DNA of 46,867 nt from a bacterium (GCA_016125005.1 WGMQ01000077.1:1-46867); one strand, 5' to 3'; shown: positions 35,414 to 46,867, counted from the stretch's first letter. Numbers and translations are program-made. The notes: a model not told the origin generated them from the sequence alone.

Positions 35414-36160
35414 ATGGCACTGCGAACAGGAGATCGGGCGGCATGGCTCCGCGGACCGGGGTCAGAATGCACCGGCATGGGAGAGCCTCCCCTTAGGTCA
35501 TGGCGACTCATCCTGCTGGGTGCCCCCGGTACCGGAAAGGGCACGCAGGCGGAGTTACTCAATACCCGCTTGGGCGCCTGCCAGCTCTCCACCGGGGAGG
35601 TCTTCCGCGCCGCGAAGGGCTGCGGTGACCGCCCCTTGAGCCCGGCTCTTCAGGAGGCCCTCGCTGTCATGAAAAGCGGCGGGCTTGTTTCGGACGATAC
35701 CGTCGTCGGCATCGTCGGCGAGCGCCATCGCTGTCTCAGTTGCCTCCACGGCTTCCTCCTCGACGGCTTCCCCCGAACGGTGGAGCAGGCCCTCGCGCTT
35801 GAGGAGATGGCTTCGGCGCTCGACTTCGAGTTCGACGCAGTGATCAACTACGAACTCCCCACCTCGGAGGTCATCCGTCGCCTCTCCGGGCGGCGCACCT
35901 GCAAGGGCTGCGGGCGTTCCTTCCATGTGGAGGACCTCCCCCCCAGGACCTCCGGTATCTGCGACGGTTGCGGAACCGCGCTGACCCAGCGCGAGGACGA
36001 CCGCCCGGAGGCCATCGCCGTCCGCCTCGAAGCCTATCGTGCGGCGACAGCACCCCTCGTGGACTTCTATCAGGCGCGGGGACTTCTCCGTACCATCAGC
36101 GCTGAAGGTACTCCCGCCGAGGTCTTCCACCGCACCCTTCAAGCCCTCGGAGCTGAATAG
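35414..36160 (+). CDS. adk: Adenylate kinase with zinc-type LID domain
   Basis: This enzyme interconverts ATP + AMP and 2 ADP. The 248-residue product has P-loop GAPGTGKGT (36-44), the NMP-binding DGFPRT (117-122) and a LID with four cysteines (C163, C166, C183, C186) for structural zinc, followed by QREDDRPEA. The AMP-site sequence LSTGEVFR varies from the usual LSTGDMLR. The first 29 residues are an unusual extension. The strong AAAGGAGG site just before ATG 35414 supports this start, but ATG 35477 would give a normal N-terminus. It converges with the next gene, with only 4 bases between stops. Confidence 0.9.
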   Translation: MALRTGDRAAWLRGPGSECTGMGEPPLRSWRLILLGAPGTGKGTQAELLNTRLGACQLSTGEVFRAAKGCGDRPLSPALQEALAVMKSGGLVSDDTVVGIVGERHRCLSCLHGFLLDGFPRTVEQALALEEMASALDFEFDAVINYELPTSEVIRRLSGRRTCKGCGRSFHVEDLPPRTSGICDGCGTALTQREDDRPEAIAVRLEAYRAATAPLVDFYQARGLLRTISAEGTPAEVFHRTLQALGAE

Positions 36161-36164
36161 CCAA

Positions 36165-36836
36165 CTAGCCTCTTTTCGTGAGGAGCACCCAGACGTAATC
36201 CACCGCCTCCAGCACGAACAAACCGAACGGCTGATCGCCACCCTGTGCCGTGGTCCAACGGACCATGCCCTCGATGGCCATCCAGCCTCCCGCCAACCCG
36301 AAGATCAGGCTGCCCATGCTCTTGAAGCCCAGCATCATGATGACGCCCACCGCAGCGATCGCCATCCCGAGGAGGAACTCGAGCATCCCACTGCGGAACG
36401 AGGCCGTGACCGGATCGAAGTGGAAGTGATCGCTGAGTTGCTCCTGATGCCGGGCCGCTAGGAATCCGAGCACCCACGACCATAAACCGGAACTCTGAGC
36501 CATCACCTGCTCGCTGCGGAACCGCTTCCTGTCCTGCGCATCCCGCTGCAGGGCGGAGGCACTCAGCTCCACCACGCGGCGCATTACCTCCCCCGACGGC
36601 CACGGCTCCAGCACATAGACCCATTGGCTGTCCGCCTGCCGCAGGCTGTACACCCGCCAGTACTCCCCTTCATACAAAACCGCCGTCGGGTGGATCATGT
36701 TCTCAAAGTTGCTCTCCGCCAGGGAGCGCTCCTGCGTCACCCAACCGAGCGGACGACCGACGAAGACCTTCAGGTGCACCATCGGTTGCGTGGAACGGCG
36801 AATCGCCATTCCCGGGATGGATTGATCGACGGCCAT
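36165..36836 (-). CDS. Membrane protein of unknown function
   Basis: This 223-residue protein has a soluble N-terminal part with VLYEGEYWRVYSLRQ, resembling a small beta domain, and two hydrophobic helices near 151-190 (LEFLLGMAIAAVGVIMMLG and GSLIFGLAGGWMAIEG). No known family is recognised. The gene ends 4 bases from adk on the other strand. Codon use and sequence complexity look genuine, and the antisense frame does not look better. Confidence 0.62.
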   Translation of the reverse strand: MAVDQSIPGMAIRRSTQPMVHLKVFVGRPLGWVTQERSLAESNFENMIHPTAVLYEGEYWRVYSLRQADSQWVYVLEPWPSGEVMRRVVELSASALQRDAQDRKRFRSEQVMAQSSGLWSWVLGFLAARHQEQLSDHFHFDPVTASFRSGMLEFLLGMAIAAVGVIMMLGFKSMGSLIFGLAGGWMAIEGMVRWTTAQGGDQPFGLFVLEAVDYVWVLLTKRG

Positions 36837-36872
36837 GATGAAGGAACATCCCCCCGTGTTGGTGCGAGCGCC

Positions 36873-37331
36873 CTAGACTCCAAACTGCTCGCAGTGGTGC
36901 TCCAGGTGCTTCCCCTGAAGCCGACTGTTGTAGTCGAACGTGACGTCACCAAGCAGCGGATTGCGCACGGTCGCCATCGGATTCTTTTCGTGCAAGGCAA
37001 CAAATCGCTCGAAGGCGGCGAAGAGTTGCGCTCGCTCGTGCTCCAGATCCCCATCCGCCGCGGGAGTCATCCAATCGGGCGCCTTCACCTTCCCCTTCGG
37101 CCACGGCATCGCCAGGAACAACGCGCGGAAGGCCGCATTGCGCGTGAGGAAAATTCCGAACTCCGGCGGAGGGAAATCACCAAGCACCGTCTCGAGCGTG
37201 CGCCGCAAATGCCGAAACATCGCCGGCGGCGTCATGCTGCCAAAGCGCCGCTCACTGGCCTCGGTGATGCGCCCGAGACGCTCCTTCCAGAACGTCAGGT
37301 TTTCGCGGGTCAACGGACGTGGCTTGGGCAT
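36873..37331 (-). CDS. DUF1569 (DinB superfamily) protein
   Basis: This 152-residue protein has the DUF1569 pattern: FRHLRRTLETVLGDFPPPE, a middle region rich in Pro and hydrophobic residues, and the terminal KHLEHHCEQFGV, whose histidines match DinB-type metal ligands. The function is unknown; by fold it may be a metal-dependent transferase or dehalogenase-like protein. ATG 37331 has GGAG 9 bases upstream, and an earlier in-frame codon is not needed. It is the second DinB-superfamily gene in the window and is unrelated by context to the first. Confidence 0.82.
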   Translation of the reverse strand: MPKPRPLTRENLTFWKERLGRITEASERRFGSMTPPAMFRHLRRTLETVLGDFPPPEFGIFLTRNAAFRALFLAMPWPKGKVKAPDWMTPAADGDLEHERAQLFAAFERFVALHEKNPMATVRNPLLGDVTFDYNSRLQGKHLEHHCEQFGV

Positions 37332-37397
37332 GCGGGAGGCTCCTGATTCTTCTTCGCCCAAGACCTGCCGGGCGAGACGATCTGAACCCGCGAAAGT

Positions 37398-38810
37398 CTA
37401 CCGCGCAAGCCAGACGTTTGCGGTGGGAGGCGGAAGGGGCGCGCCATCGAACGCGACGCTGTAGACATCACCATCGAACTCACTTCGATGGAGGCGGAAG
37501 CAGACGGTCGGCGTGCCATCGCTGGTTCGGCCAATGGCGAGGCGCATGAGTGAATCGCCTGATCCCGGGGTCTTTTGCACGAGCGGGAGCCAAGCCCATT
37601 CGCTCCCCGTCCAGCGCACACCGAAGATGGTGTTACACCCCTTCACGGCAAGCATCGGCTCTTCCGGAACGGTGAAATCCGCCACCCAGTCGGAGCAGGC
37701 AGCATCCCCAGCCGTGCCAACCTCTTCGATGCTCCAGGATACAACGTCTGTGTCGCGGACCATGTGAAGCAGTCCGTAGTACGCAACCAACCAGCTGCCA
37801 TCGTCGCGCGGGTCGCATAGTGCGGGACGCTCCGGCGAGTAGCGGAGCGTCAACCCGGGGATGGATTGGACCCCCAGGAGGGTGGTCGATGAAGTTGTGC
37901 CGTCCCACCTGAGCAGACTGCGGGCGCCGGCGCTCGTGGTGACAAGGGCGGCGAACTCCCCCGACGAGGACTCCCCGCACGCGGGCAGGAGATAATGCTC
38001 CGATCGCCATGCGATCATCGGTGGGAGCAACACGGCAGTGGCAGTGGAACTGGAGTCGATGCGACCGAGCATCCCGTTCAGGACGGCCATCCGCAGTGGT
38101 CGTCCCAGACGGTCCTTTCCGACAGCGACAGGCCCCGTGTAGAGCGTGAGATTCATGGATACCCGTGAGTCATCGTTCGGATCGTAGCAACCCACGGAGC
38201 GCAATCGCGTGGCGCCGATCACCTCTGGCACGGTCTCGCGCACTGCGTTCACGATCAGAGGTTTGTCAACGCCGCGCGGAACGAGAATGGTGCGTCCAAC
38301 GGTGACGGTCGTTCCCCCAAAAGAGCTGGAGACGCTCGATATCTCTGCAATCGGCGCCGTCCACCGCCCATCACCCAAGAGACGCACCAAGTCCTCGCGC
38401 ATACTCGACCCGGTGTGCGTCCCACTGCTCGACGCGAGCCTTGCGACGGGGAGAATCGACGTCCCGGCGGAAGAGAGGAAGAAGCTGTGGGGGAATAGAC
38501 TGCTTCGATCGGGGCCGAGCGTCCGATCTTGGTACAGTCGATCCTCGAACGGCTCAAGGCCGCCATCTGTCACGGACTCCCACCGGATCATCCTGTAAGC
38601 CGGATCGGTTCCGTCCGCGGGAATTGCAGGGCCGACCAATTCGACAACGAAATCACCAGCTGGCGTCGGTGCCGCAGCGCTCAGGGTCCACGTGGACCCT
38701 TCGTCACACCGCATTGGAACCAAGGGCCGGGTCGAGAGGGGAATCACACCCCCCATAGCCGTGTCAAAGCAACAAAATAGCAACGTTAGAACATGAAACA
38801 GCCGATTCAT
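37398..38810 (-). CDS. Exported protein of unknown function
   Basis: This 470-residue protein begins with a signal peptide (MNRLFHVLTLLFCCFDTAM) and continues as a beta-rich, Ser/Thr/Gly-rich sequence with repeated short strands, suggesting a propeller or sandwich fold. Cysteines are spaced widely and could form disulfides. It has no enzyme motif that I recognise. ATG 38810 is used because it starts the signal peptide; an in-frame extension to 38858 adds a Cys-rich stretch and is unlikely. It is transcribed alone. Confidence 0.68.
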   Translation of the reverse strand: MNRLFHVLTLLFCCFDTAMGGVIPLSTRPLVPMRCDEGSTWTLSAAAPTPAGDFVVELVGPAIPADGTDPAYRMIRWESVTDGGLEPFEDRLYQDRTLGPDRSSLFPHSFFLSSAGTSILPVARLASSSGTHTGSSMREDLVRLLGDGRWTAPIAEISSVSSSFGGTTVTVGRTILVPRGVDKPLIVNAVRETVPEVIGATRLRSVGCYDPNDDSRVSMNLTLYTGPVAVGKDRLGRPLRMAVLNGMLGRIDSSSTATAVLLPPMIAWRSEHYLLPACGESSSGEFAALVTTSAGARSLLRWDGTTSSTTLLGVQSIPGLTLRYSPERPALCDPRDDGSWLVAYYGLLHMVRDTDVVSWSIEEVGTAGDAACSDWVADFTVPEEPMLAVKGCNTIFGVRWTGSEWAWLPLVQKTPGSGDSLMRLAIGRTSDGTPTVCFRLHRSEFDGDVYSVAFDGAPLPPPTANVWLAR

Positions 38811-38996
38811 ACCCCCACCCCTTGTACACACACAATGTTGCGCCCAACAGACAGGCACGGCAACTCAATTCGCTCAACCGAACCGACGAAGCACCCAGCC
38901 CCCCGCGCGAATCCGGCTTGCGTCCGCAGCCAGAATAAAGACAATTCGGATAAAGATCAGCGACATTAAACCCGCGTCGCTCGAATTGAGGGTCTC

Positions 38997-42640
<3,644 letters not shown>

Positions 42641-42644
<4 letters not shown>

Positions 42645-43645
42645 ACCTCGACCTCGCCACCACCTACATGGGCCTCGAGTTGGCCAACCCGCTCGTCGCC
42701 TCCTCCTCGCCGATGTGCGACAAGGTCGCCCGACTCCAGCGCCTTGAGGAAGCGGGCATCGCCGCCGTCGTCCTTCCGTCGCTGTTCGAGGAACAGTTCG
42801 ACCTGGAGAGCTGGTCCCTCCACGAAAGCCTCATGGCTGGCACCGACAGCTATGCCGAGGCCCTCAGCTACCTCCCCGAACTCCCCGCCTGTCCCCTCGG
42901 CCCGCACCGCTACCTCAACGCCGTGGAGAGCGCCCGCGCCGCCCTGTCCATCCCGGTCATCGCCAGCCTCAACGGAGCCTCGCCCACCGGCTGGGTCCGC
43001 TTCGCCAAGGACGCCGAGAGCGCCGGTGCCAGCGCCCTCGAACTCAACGTCTACTACATCCCCGCCAACCCCGACATGCCCAGCAGCGCCGTCGAGCAAC
43101 GCTACGTCGACCTCGTCGCGCTGGTGCGCTCTGCCGTCAAGATACCACTCGCCGTGAAGGTCGGCCCCTGGTTCAGCTCTCCCGGCCACCTCTTCCGCCG
43201 CCTGTCCGATGCCGGCGCCAACGCCATCGTGCTCTTCAACCGATTCTACCAGCCAGAGTTCGATCTCGAGAAACTCGAGGTCGTTCCCACCATCACGCTC
43301 AGCACGCCCGAGGAACTGCGCATGCGGCTCCGCTGGGTCGCCATGCTCCACGGCCGCATCGGCGCCGACCTCGCCATCACCGGCGGCGTCCACCGCGGAC
43401 GCGACGTCCTCGGCTGCATGATGGCCGGAGCCCGCGTCGCCATGATGGCCTCCGCGCTCCTCCAGCACGGCCCCGGCCACGTCACCACCATCCTCTCCGA
43501 CATCCGCGAGTGGATGGGCGAGAACGAATACCAGTCCATCCGCCAGATGCAGGGCTGCCTCTCGCAGCAAGTCTGCCCCGACCCCGCCGCCTTCGAGCGC
43601 GCCAACTACCTCAAGGTCCTCGGCGCCTACACGCTCAGCGGATAG
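42641..43645 (+). CDS. Dihydroorotate dehydrogenase-like flavoprotein coupled to nifJ
   Basis: This 334-residue TIM-barrel protein of the dihydroorotate/dihydropyrimidine dehydrogenase superfamily has GLELANPLVASSSP at the start, IPVIASLNGASPTGW, and the FMN-phosphate region LAITGGVHRGRDVL with AGARVAMMASALL. True DHODs are for pyrimidine synthesis, but copies next to pyruvate:ferredoxin oxidoreductase form a separate group of unknown substrate, perhaps using reduced ferredoxin. The ATGA overlap with nifJ indicates coupling. The stop TAG lies inside a GGATAGAC-GTATAGAC tandem. Confidence 0.85.
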
Positions 43646-43655
43646 ACGTATAGAC
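43640..43655. repeat. Tandem GGATAGAC-GTATAGAC motif after the DHOD-like gene
   Basis: Two octamers, GGATAGAC (43640-43647) and GTATAGAC (43648-43655), follow directly on each other. The stop codon TAG of the flavoprotein gene lies in the first. The second copy is the only full GTATAGAC in the window that lies outside any gene. Confidence 0.6.
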
Positions 43656-43702
43656 ACGCGGGCACTTGACACCGGACGAATCAATCCCGTTCCTGACGGT
43701 TA

Positions 43703-43725
43703 GGGCGCGTGCAGCCAGCGCGCCC
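43703..43725 (+). terminator. GC-rich hairpin between the DHOD-like and DUF3332 genes
   Basis: A 7-bp stem GGGCGCG/CGCGCCC with a 9-base loop lies 57 bases after the flavoprotein stop. There is no T-run after it, so intrinsic termination is uncertain; it may only slow or separate the transcripts. Confidence 0.35.
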
Positions 43726-43752
43726 CACACCACAGAATCGGAGAAACTCCTC

Positions 43753-44373
43753 ATGAAGCCTGGCCACGGAATCCTCCAGACACTCGCCCAATCCCGCCGC
43801 GCTCGGACCGCCTTCGCGGCCCTCGCCGCCGTCACGCTCCTCGGTACCCTCCCCGGCTGCTACGGACGCTTCCCGCTCACCAACTCCGTCTACCGCTGGA
43901 ACGGCCGCGTCACCGACAACCACATCGTCAACTCGATCATCATGATCGTCCTCGCCATCATCCCGGTCTACGGCATCTGCATCCTGGTCGACGCCATCAT
44001 CATCAACAGCATCGAGTTTTGGGACGGGAAGGAAATCGACATCTCCAAGTCATACGACCAGCCCGACGGCACCCGCGTCGAGCTTGCCCGCGGCGACGCC
44101 CCCAACAAGGCCATCCTGACCCTCTATCGCGGCGACGACGTCCTCGCCCAACGCCATTTCACCCGTGACGAAGCCGGTGTCACCACCGTCACCAACGAAG
44201 AAGGAGCCGTCGTCTCCCACGTCACCCCCGATGGCAACCACGGCTTCCTCTTCACCGACGCCACCGGCAACCCGACGGGATCGCTGACCGCGGACCAGAT
44301 CGCGGAGCTGCGCGAGAACGCCAGCGCCGAACCACTGCTCAACGCCGCCGCCCTTCCCGCCAACGGAGGCTAA
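43753..44373 (+). CDS. DUF3332 lipoprotein
   Basis: This 206-residue protein has a leader ending in a lipobox (LGTLPGC, Cys near 36) and the DUF3332 core. That core runs through SLTN-like FPLTNSVYRWNG, two hydrophobic stretches (IIMIVLAIIPVYGICILV) and NSIEFWDGKE. The function of the family is unknown; it is usually a small exported or lipid-anchored protein. The ATG at 43753 is preferred because it begins the leader; a frame open from 43666 is not convincing. A long A-rich stretch and a hairpin follow the stop. Confidence 0.82.
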   Translation: MKPGHGILQTLAQSRRARTAFAALAAVTLLGTLPGCYGRFPLTNSVYRWNGRVTDNHIVNSIIMIVLAIIPVYGICILVDAIIINSIEFWDGKEIDISKSYDQPDGTRVELARGDAPNKAILTLYRGDDVLAQRHFTRDEAGVTTVTNEEGAVVSHVTPDGNHGFLFTDATGNPTGSLTADQIAELRENASAEPLLNAAALPANGG

Positions 44374-44397
44374 GACCGACCACCAAGGGGGACGAAA

Positions 44398-44425
44398 AAC
44401 GGCCATTCGGGAACGAATTGCCGTT
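44398..44425. terminator. Interrupted hairpin upstream of tRNA-Gly
   Basis: AACGGC/GCCGTT (6 bp) encloses TTCG/CGAA (4 bp) around a GGAA loop, 25 bases after the DUF3332 stop. There is no T-run. It could be a weak terminator for that gene. A second small repeat, CTGCCG/CGGCAG, follows before the tRNA. Confidence 0.35.
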
Positions 44426-44467
44426 GACCTGCCGCCCCACCCCCGGCAGTCAATCGTCCCCCAACGA

Positions 44468-44543
44468 GCGGGAGTAGCTCAGTTGGTAGAGCTTTAGCCT
44501 TCCAAGCTAAATGTCGCGGGTTCGAGTCCCGTCTCCCGCTCCA
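44468..44543 (+). tRNA. tRNA-Gly (anticodon UCC)
   Basis: A complete 76-base tRNA has acceptor arms GCGGGAG/CTCCCGC, a D-arm with AGTTGGTAGAGC and an anticodon stem TTAGC/GCTAA around CTTCCAA, so the anticodon is TCC (Gly, reading GGA/GGG). The T-arm is GCGGGTTCGAGTCCCGT, and CCA is encoded in the genome. It is the only RNA gene seen in the window. The accessory region begins just after it, so it may be an integration site. Confidence 0.96.
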
Positions 44544-44581
44544 CTCAAAACAAACAACTTAGGTCGGCTTTTGGATGACTT

Positions 44582-44611
44582 CGGGATTTGCTATGCAACA
44601 GCAAAATCCCG
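44582..44611. other. Inverted repeat in the gap after tRNA-Gly
   Basis: CGGGATTTGC (44582-44591) pairs with GCAAAATCCCG (44601-44611) with one bulged base and a 9-base loop. It lies in the 243-base gap between tRNA-Gly and the next gene, which otherwise holds no gene I can support. It resembles a hairpin site, but no att duplication of the tRNA end is found in the window. Confidence 0.35.
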
Positions 44612-44786
44612 ACAAAACCCGCCAGAGACAGGCCCCTTTACTATACTCAGTTTTGAGGTGGCTAGCTGGGTAGCTTGGTGTTCTCGGCGAGGTTCATCAG
44701 TCGAGGCAAAATGAGGTCGGCACGGGGGGGTGATGGCCCCGAGCTTCATGGCCGACACCATCTACCCTTGGAGGTACCGGCGAAAG

Positions 44787-45032
44787 TTACTCCTCCAGTG
44801 GAGTCCTGACGATGTGCGTGATGATGTGCGCGGCCGCCCCGTGGGGCTGTAGGAGTTCTTTGTCCTCCAACTGAGGGAATGCCTTGTTGATCTCGGCGAT
44901 TTCAACAACGAGGATTTCGAGTCCAACCTCCTCGCTGTTGATGATTGCCTGCTGGAAGCGCGACCCGGCCAAGAAGGCAATCTGAATAGCTTTTTGGAGC
45001 TGCTGCTCGGTGAACATCTCGTTGCGGGGCAT
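44787..45032 (-). CDS. Small protein of unknown function
   Basis: This 81-residue protein starts at ATG 45032 with a good ribosome binding site (CAGGAG, 6 bases upstream). The sequence is amphipathic and helical ([31 protein letters not shown]), with no membrane segment. It is divergent from the following gene, 76 bases apart. It is a typical small accessory-region gene without a recognised family. Confidence 0.55.
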   Translation of the reverse strand: MPRNEMFTEQQLQKAIQIAFLAGSRFQQAIINSEEVGLEILVVEIAEINKAFPQLEDKELLQPHGAAAHIITHIVRTPLEE

Positions 45033-45108
45033 TTCGGTCTCCTGTTGGTCTGGTGAGTGGTTTACACCACACACCAGTTCAGTGGATCAACACCCTCCAC
45101 ACGGCGAT

Positions 45109-45378
45109 ATGGATGGCAGGCTCAAGGTTAGCTCTTCTCAGACGAAGGCCTACATTCAGTTCGCCCTTGCCTTGTGCGCGAAAGCAATCAACCGCAACCA
45201 CGCCAGCAGCAGCCGCCGGGAATACCGGGAGGCCAGCGCCAAGTACGACTTCCGCTGCTTCCTGCTCCGGCTCGGCCTGATCGGCGACGAGTTCAAGACC
45301 GCCAGGCTGCACCTGCTGGCCAACCTCCCCGGCGACGCGGCCTTCCGGCGCGCACGGCGGGACAACACGCCCGAATGA
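45109..45378 (+). CDS. Small accessory-region protein of unknown function
   Basis: This 89-residue protein starts at ATG 45109 with a basic, helical sequence and the distinctive segments [17 protein letters not shown] and [15 protein letters not shown]. Such short genes are common in phage or plasmid-derived regions. The paired gene 13 bases downstream supports a small operon. I do not recognise a function. An earlier in-frame start at 45010 would run through the divergent promoter region and is unlikely. Confidence 0.6.
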   Translation: MDGRLKVSSSQTKAYIQFALALCAKAINRNHASSSRREYREASAKYDFRCFLLRLGLIGDEFKTARLHLLANLPGDAAFRRARRDNTPE

Positions 45379-45391
45379 AAGGAAGGACGCC

Positions 45392-45637
45392 ATGAAGGTT
45401 CGATTCATGGGAATGGAGCCCGGGACAGGCAAACCCGGCGGCCCGAGCGGCCCGGTCCTGGAGGGCCCCGACGCCGAGGCGATCCTCCGCCAGCTTCAGC
45501 AGAACGACTTCTTCCTGGCAGACGCCCCGTTCGAGGAGTACCTCGCCAAACTCAGCCACCGCACCGGCGTCCCGAACGGCGCGGCCGAGGAAGTGCTGAA
45601 CGGTCTGGTGAAGATTGGGTTGGTGGTGCGGGGGTGA
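45392..45637 (+). CDS. Small accessory-region protein of unknown function
   Basis: This 81-residue protein is preceded by AAAGGAAGG and is probably translated with the gene before it. A Gly/Pro-rich start (MEPGTGKPGGPSGPVLEG) leads into helices (EAILRQLQQNDFF and EYLAKLSHRTG). There is no membrane segment or known motif. The Gly/Pro-rich stretch may be a flexible linker. It lies in the island after tRNA-Gly; 225 bases of non-coding sequence follow. Confidence 0.58.
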   Translation: MKVRFMGMEPGTGKPGGPSGPVLEGPDAEAILRQLQQNDFFLADAPFEEYLAKLSHRTGVPNGAAEEVLNGLVKIGLVVRG

Positions 45638-45862
45638 GGGTGGGGGCTCCATACCTCCTCAGATAGCGTTGGTCTGTTGCATGTCTCGAAGAAACTCTGA
45701 GGCTGGCTTCGTCCGCCTCGGCCCCCCGCTGGATGCGACTTGGGCGGAAGTTTTTCACACCGTCACACTTGCGCACACGCCCCCCTTCCGGCACCGTCTT
45801 TATGGGCTGAAGGGCTCCATGCCACCTTCCCCACTAACTACCTGCAGTGCCCGGGAGACACC

Positions 45863-46078
45863 ATGGCCAAGAGCGACACCACCGCGACCAATTCCTCTGC
45901 CGCCACCGTCGGCTTCGAGGCCAAGCTCTGGGCAGCCGCCGACGCCCTGCGCAACAACATATGGCGGAAGATTGCCGCGAATGAGTCCGAATCCCGCACC
46001 CTCGCGCAACTCCGCGACACGCTGCTGCCGAAGCTGATTTCGCGGGAGTTGCGGGTGGCGGAGGGAGCAACCCCATGA
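45863..46078 (+). pseudogene. Type I restriction-modification remnant: HsdM N-terminus joined to HsdS C-terminus
   Basis: This 71-codon open frame looks like two protein ends fused. Residues about 17-32 (GFEAKLWAAADALRNN) match the conserved start of type I methyltransferase subunit HsdM. Residues about 39-65 (ANESESRTLAQLRDTLLPKL and ISRELRV) match the conserved end of specificity subunit HsdS. The middle of both genes is missing, so the join around codons 31-35 would be an in-frame deletion scar. The start ATG at 45863 has GGGAGA upstream, and the end overlaps the next gene by 4 bases (ATGA), as the intact hsdS probably did. The similarity is by memory of the families. Confidence 0.65.
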
Positions 46079-46867
46079 TCGGAATTACATCGATCAACGA
46101 CCTCGACCTTCTCCGCGAATCGGTCGACCTGGAATGCAAATTGGCGGGGGGGCGCGATGGACTCGGAGCGGTGCCAGAGGAATTCTGGCCCACATACAGT
46201 GCTTTCGCGAACACGGAAGGCGGCGTGGTTCTTCTGGGCGTGAAGGAGAAGAACGGGCGCTTCACCGCTGCGGGCATAACCAATATTGGGAAAGTCCGAA
46301 AGGAGTTGTTCGACGCTCTCAATAACCGCCAGAAGGTCAGTGTCAATCTGCTGACGGACGCTCATGTGCGGGAAGTCGTTCTGGAAGGTCAGACCGTACT
46401 TGTTGTGGAAATACCCCGTGCGACGCGGAAACAGCGCCCGGTTCACCTGACCCCCAACCCATTCGCCAATCACACCTTTCGCCGCCTTAACGACGGTGAT
46501 CGCCCCCTGCCGGACGATGAAGTCAAGCGGATGCTGGCCGAGCAGATTGACGACAGCCGGGATGGTCGCATCCTGCCCGGGTATAATTTCGACGATCTCG
46601 ATTCCGAGACCTTTCGTTCCTACCGGCAGGTGTTTGCCACTCGAGATCCTGGGCATCCGTGGAATGCCTGGGGGGATCTTGAGTTCCTTCGGGCCATTGG
46701 GGGTTGGCGGAAGGATCGGGAAGTAGTGCGGTGGTCGACCCCCTTTGGACAAAAACCGGCCTTCGATAAGTTAGCTTTCCGGCGGGTTGAGGGTGCTTCT
46801 CACACCCCAATTGGAACCAAGGCAGCCTCGCGTGGAGGGTCTGCCCTGGCTCGCTCTTGGGGGGCGT
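46075..46867 (+). pseudogene. AlbA_2 (Schlafen-type) putative ATP-binding protein, disrupted and cut by window end
   Basis: The frame opens with ATG 46075 and has the AlbA_2 signature: ESVDLECKLA (15-24), then FWPTYSAFANTEGGVVLLGV (38-57), KVRKELFDALNNRQKVSVNL and DDEVKRMLAEQ. Such proteins often sit inside type I restriction loci. At codon 216 (position 46722), right after GGWRKDRE, similarity to the family stops and about 48 unrelated codons continue to the window edge. The new sequence begins near GGTCGACCCCCTTTGGACA, which recalls the ends of IS3-type elements, so an insertion is suspected. The intact protein would be about twice as long. Confidence 0.7.

Noticed and set aside
43666..43671. 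TTGACA as a -35 box for the DUF3332 gene
   Set aside because: No acceptable -10 element lies 16-18 bases downstream, so it was not listed as a promoter.
45863..46078. Intact small toxin or antitoxin gene
   Set aside because: Both halves look like ends of larger restriction subunits, which fits a deletion better. It was kept as a remnant.

Overview
The window is a GC-rich stretch from a Gram-negative bacterium, probably uncultured or little studied. Lipoprotein signals, a heptosyltransferase-like GT9 enzyme, two O-antigen ligase-type polymerases and a Wzt-type ATPase point to an outer membrane with surface polysaccharide. A pyruvate:ferredoxin oxidoreductase points to anaerobic or facultative metabolism. 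The mix of families (DinB/DUF1569 proteins, a GHL10 glycosidase, a TPR-kinase, DUF3332) recalls PVC-type or Sumerlaeota/Hydrogenedentota-like lineages, but no marker gene here settles the phylum. Both ends cut through genes.

Layout. 1-2869: a zinc uptake operon (znuA-znuC-znuB, minus strand, znuB cut by the left edge) diverges from a Fur/Zur-type repressor gene, with a perfect dyad between them. 2924-4905: a DinB-like protein, LarE, and a convergent HNH nuclease. 5134-12752: a minus-strand operon coupled by 4-base overlaps, holding a voltage-sensor-type cation channel with a non-canonical filter, two O-antigen ligase/polymerase proteins, a small unknown protein and a GT4 glycosyltransferase. 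12920-16996: a secreted GHL10 glycosidase, class II aldolase and a GspF/PilC protein, with clear intrinsic terminators. 17061-23599: a second coupled minus-strand operon for envelope and peptide functions (PBP4-type carboxypeptidase, Wzt-like ATPase, GNAT, helical secreted protein, M14 carboxypeptidase, methyltransferase-like protein). 23746-28053: moeA, a GH20 hexosaminidase and a threonine ammonia-lyase. 28074-35220: a third minus-strand operon (TPR/kinase protein, double ComEA-like DNA-binding protein, large exported membrane protein, GT9 transferase, aldo/keto reductase). 35414-38810: adenylate kinase, a DUF1569 protein and two unknowns. 38997-44373: pyruvate:ferredoxin oxidoreductase coupled to a dihydroorotate dehydrogenase-like flavoprotein, then a DUF3332 lipoprotein. 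44468-46867: tRNA-Gly(UCC) followed by a small accessory island with three small genes, an apparent HsdM/HsdS deletion scar and a disrupted AlbA_2 (Schlafen-type) gene.

The most unusual signal is not a gene. The octamer GTCTATAC (or its complement GTATAGAC) occurs at least 20 times, and its 7-base core TCTATAC at least 28 times, almost always inside genes. It falls in all three codon phases and in both orientations relative to transcription. It forces AT-rich, otherwise unusual codons (AGA, ATA, CTA) into GC-rich genes. Four sites also form the dyad ATAGA-N2-TCTAT. This looks like a DNA-level signal (uptake sequence, protein-binding or modification motif) rather than codon usage. The ComEA-like and PilC-like genes in the window make an uptake-signal reading worth testing, but do not prove it. 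The motif is not seen in the accessory island beyond one 6-base match.
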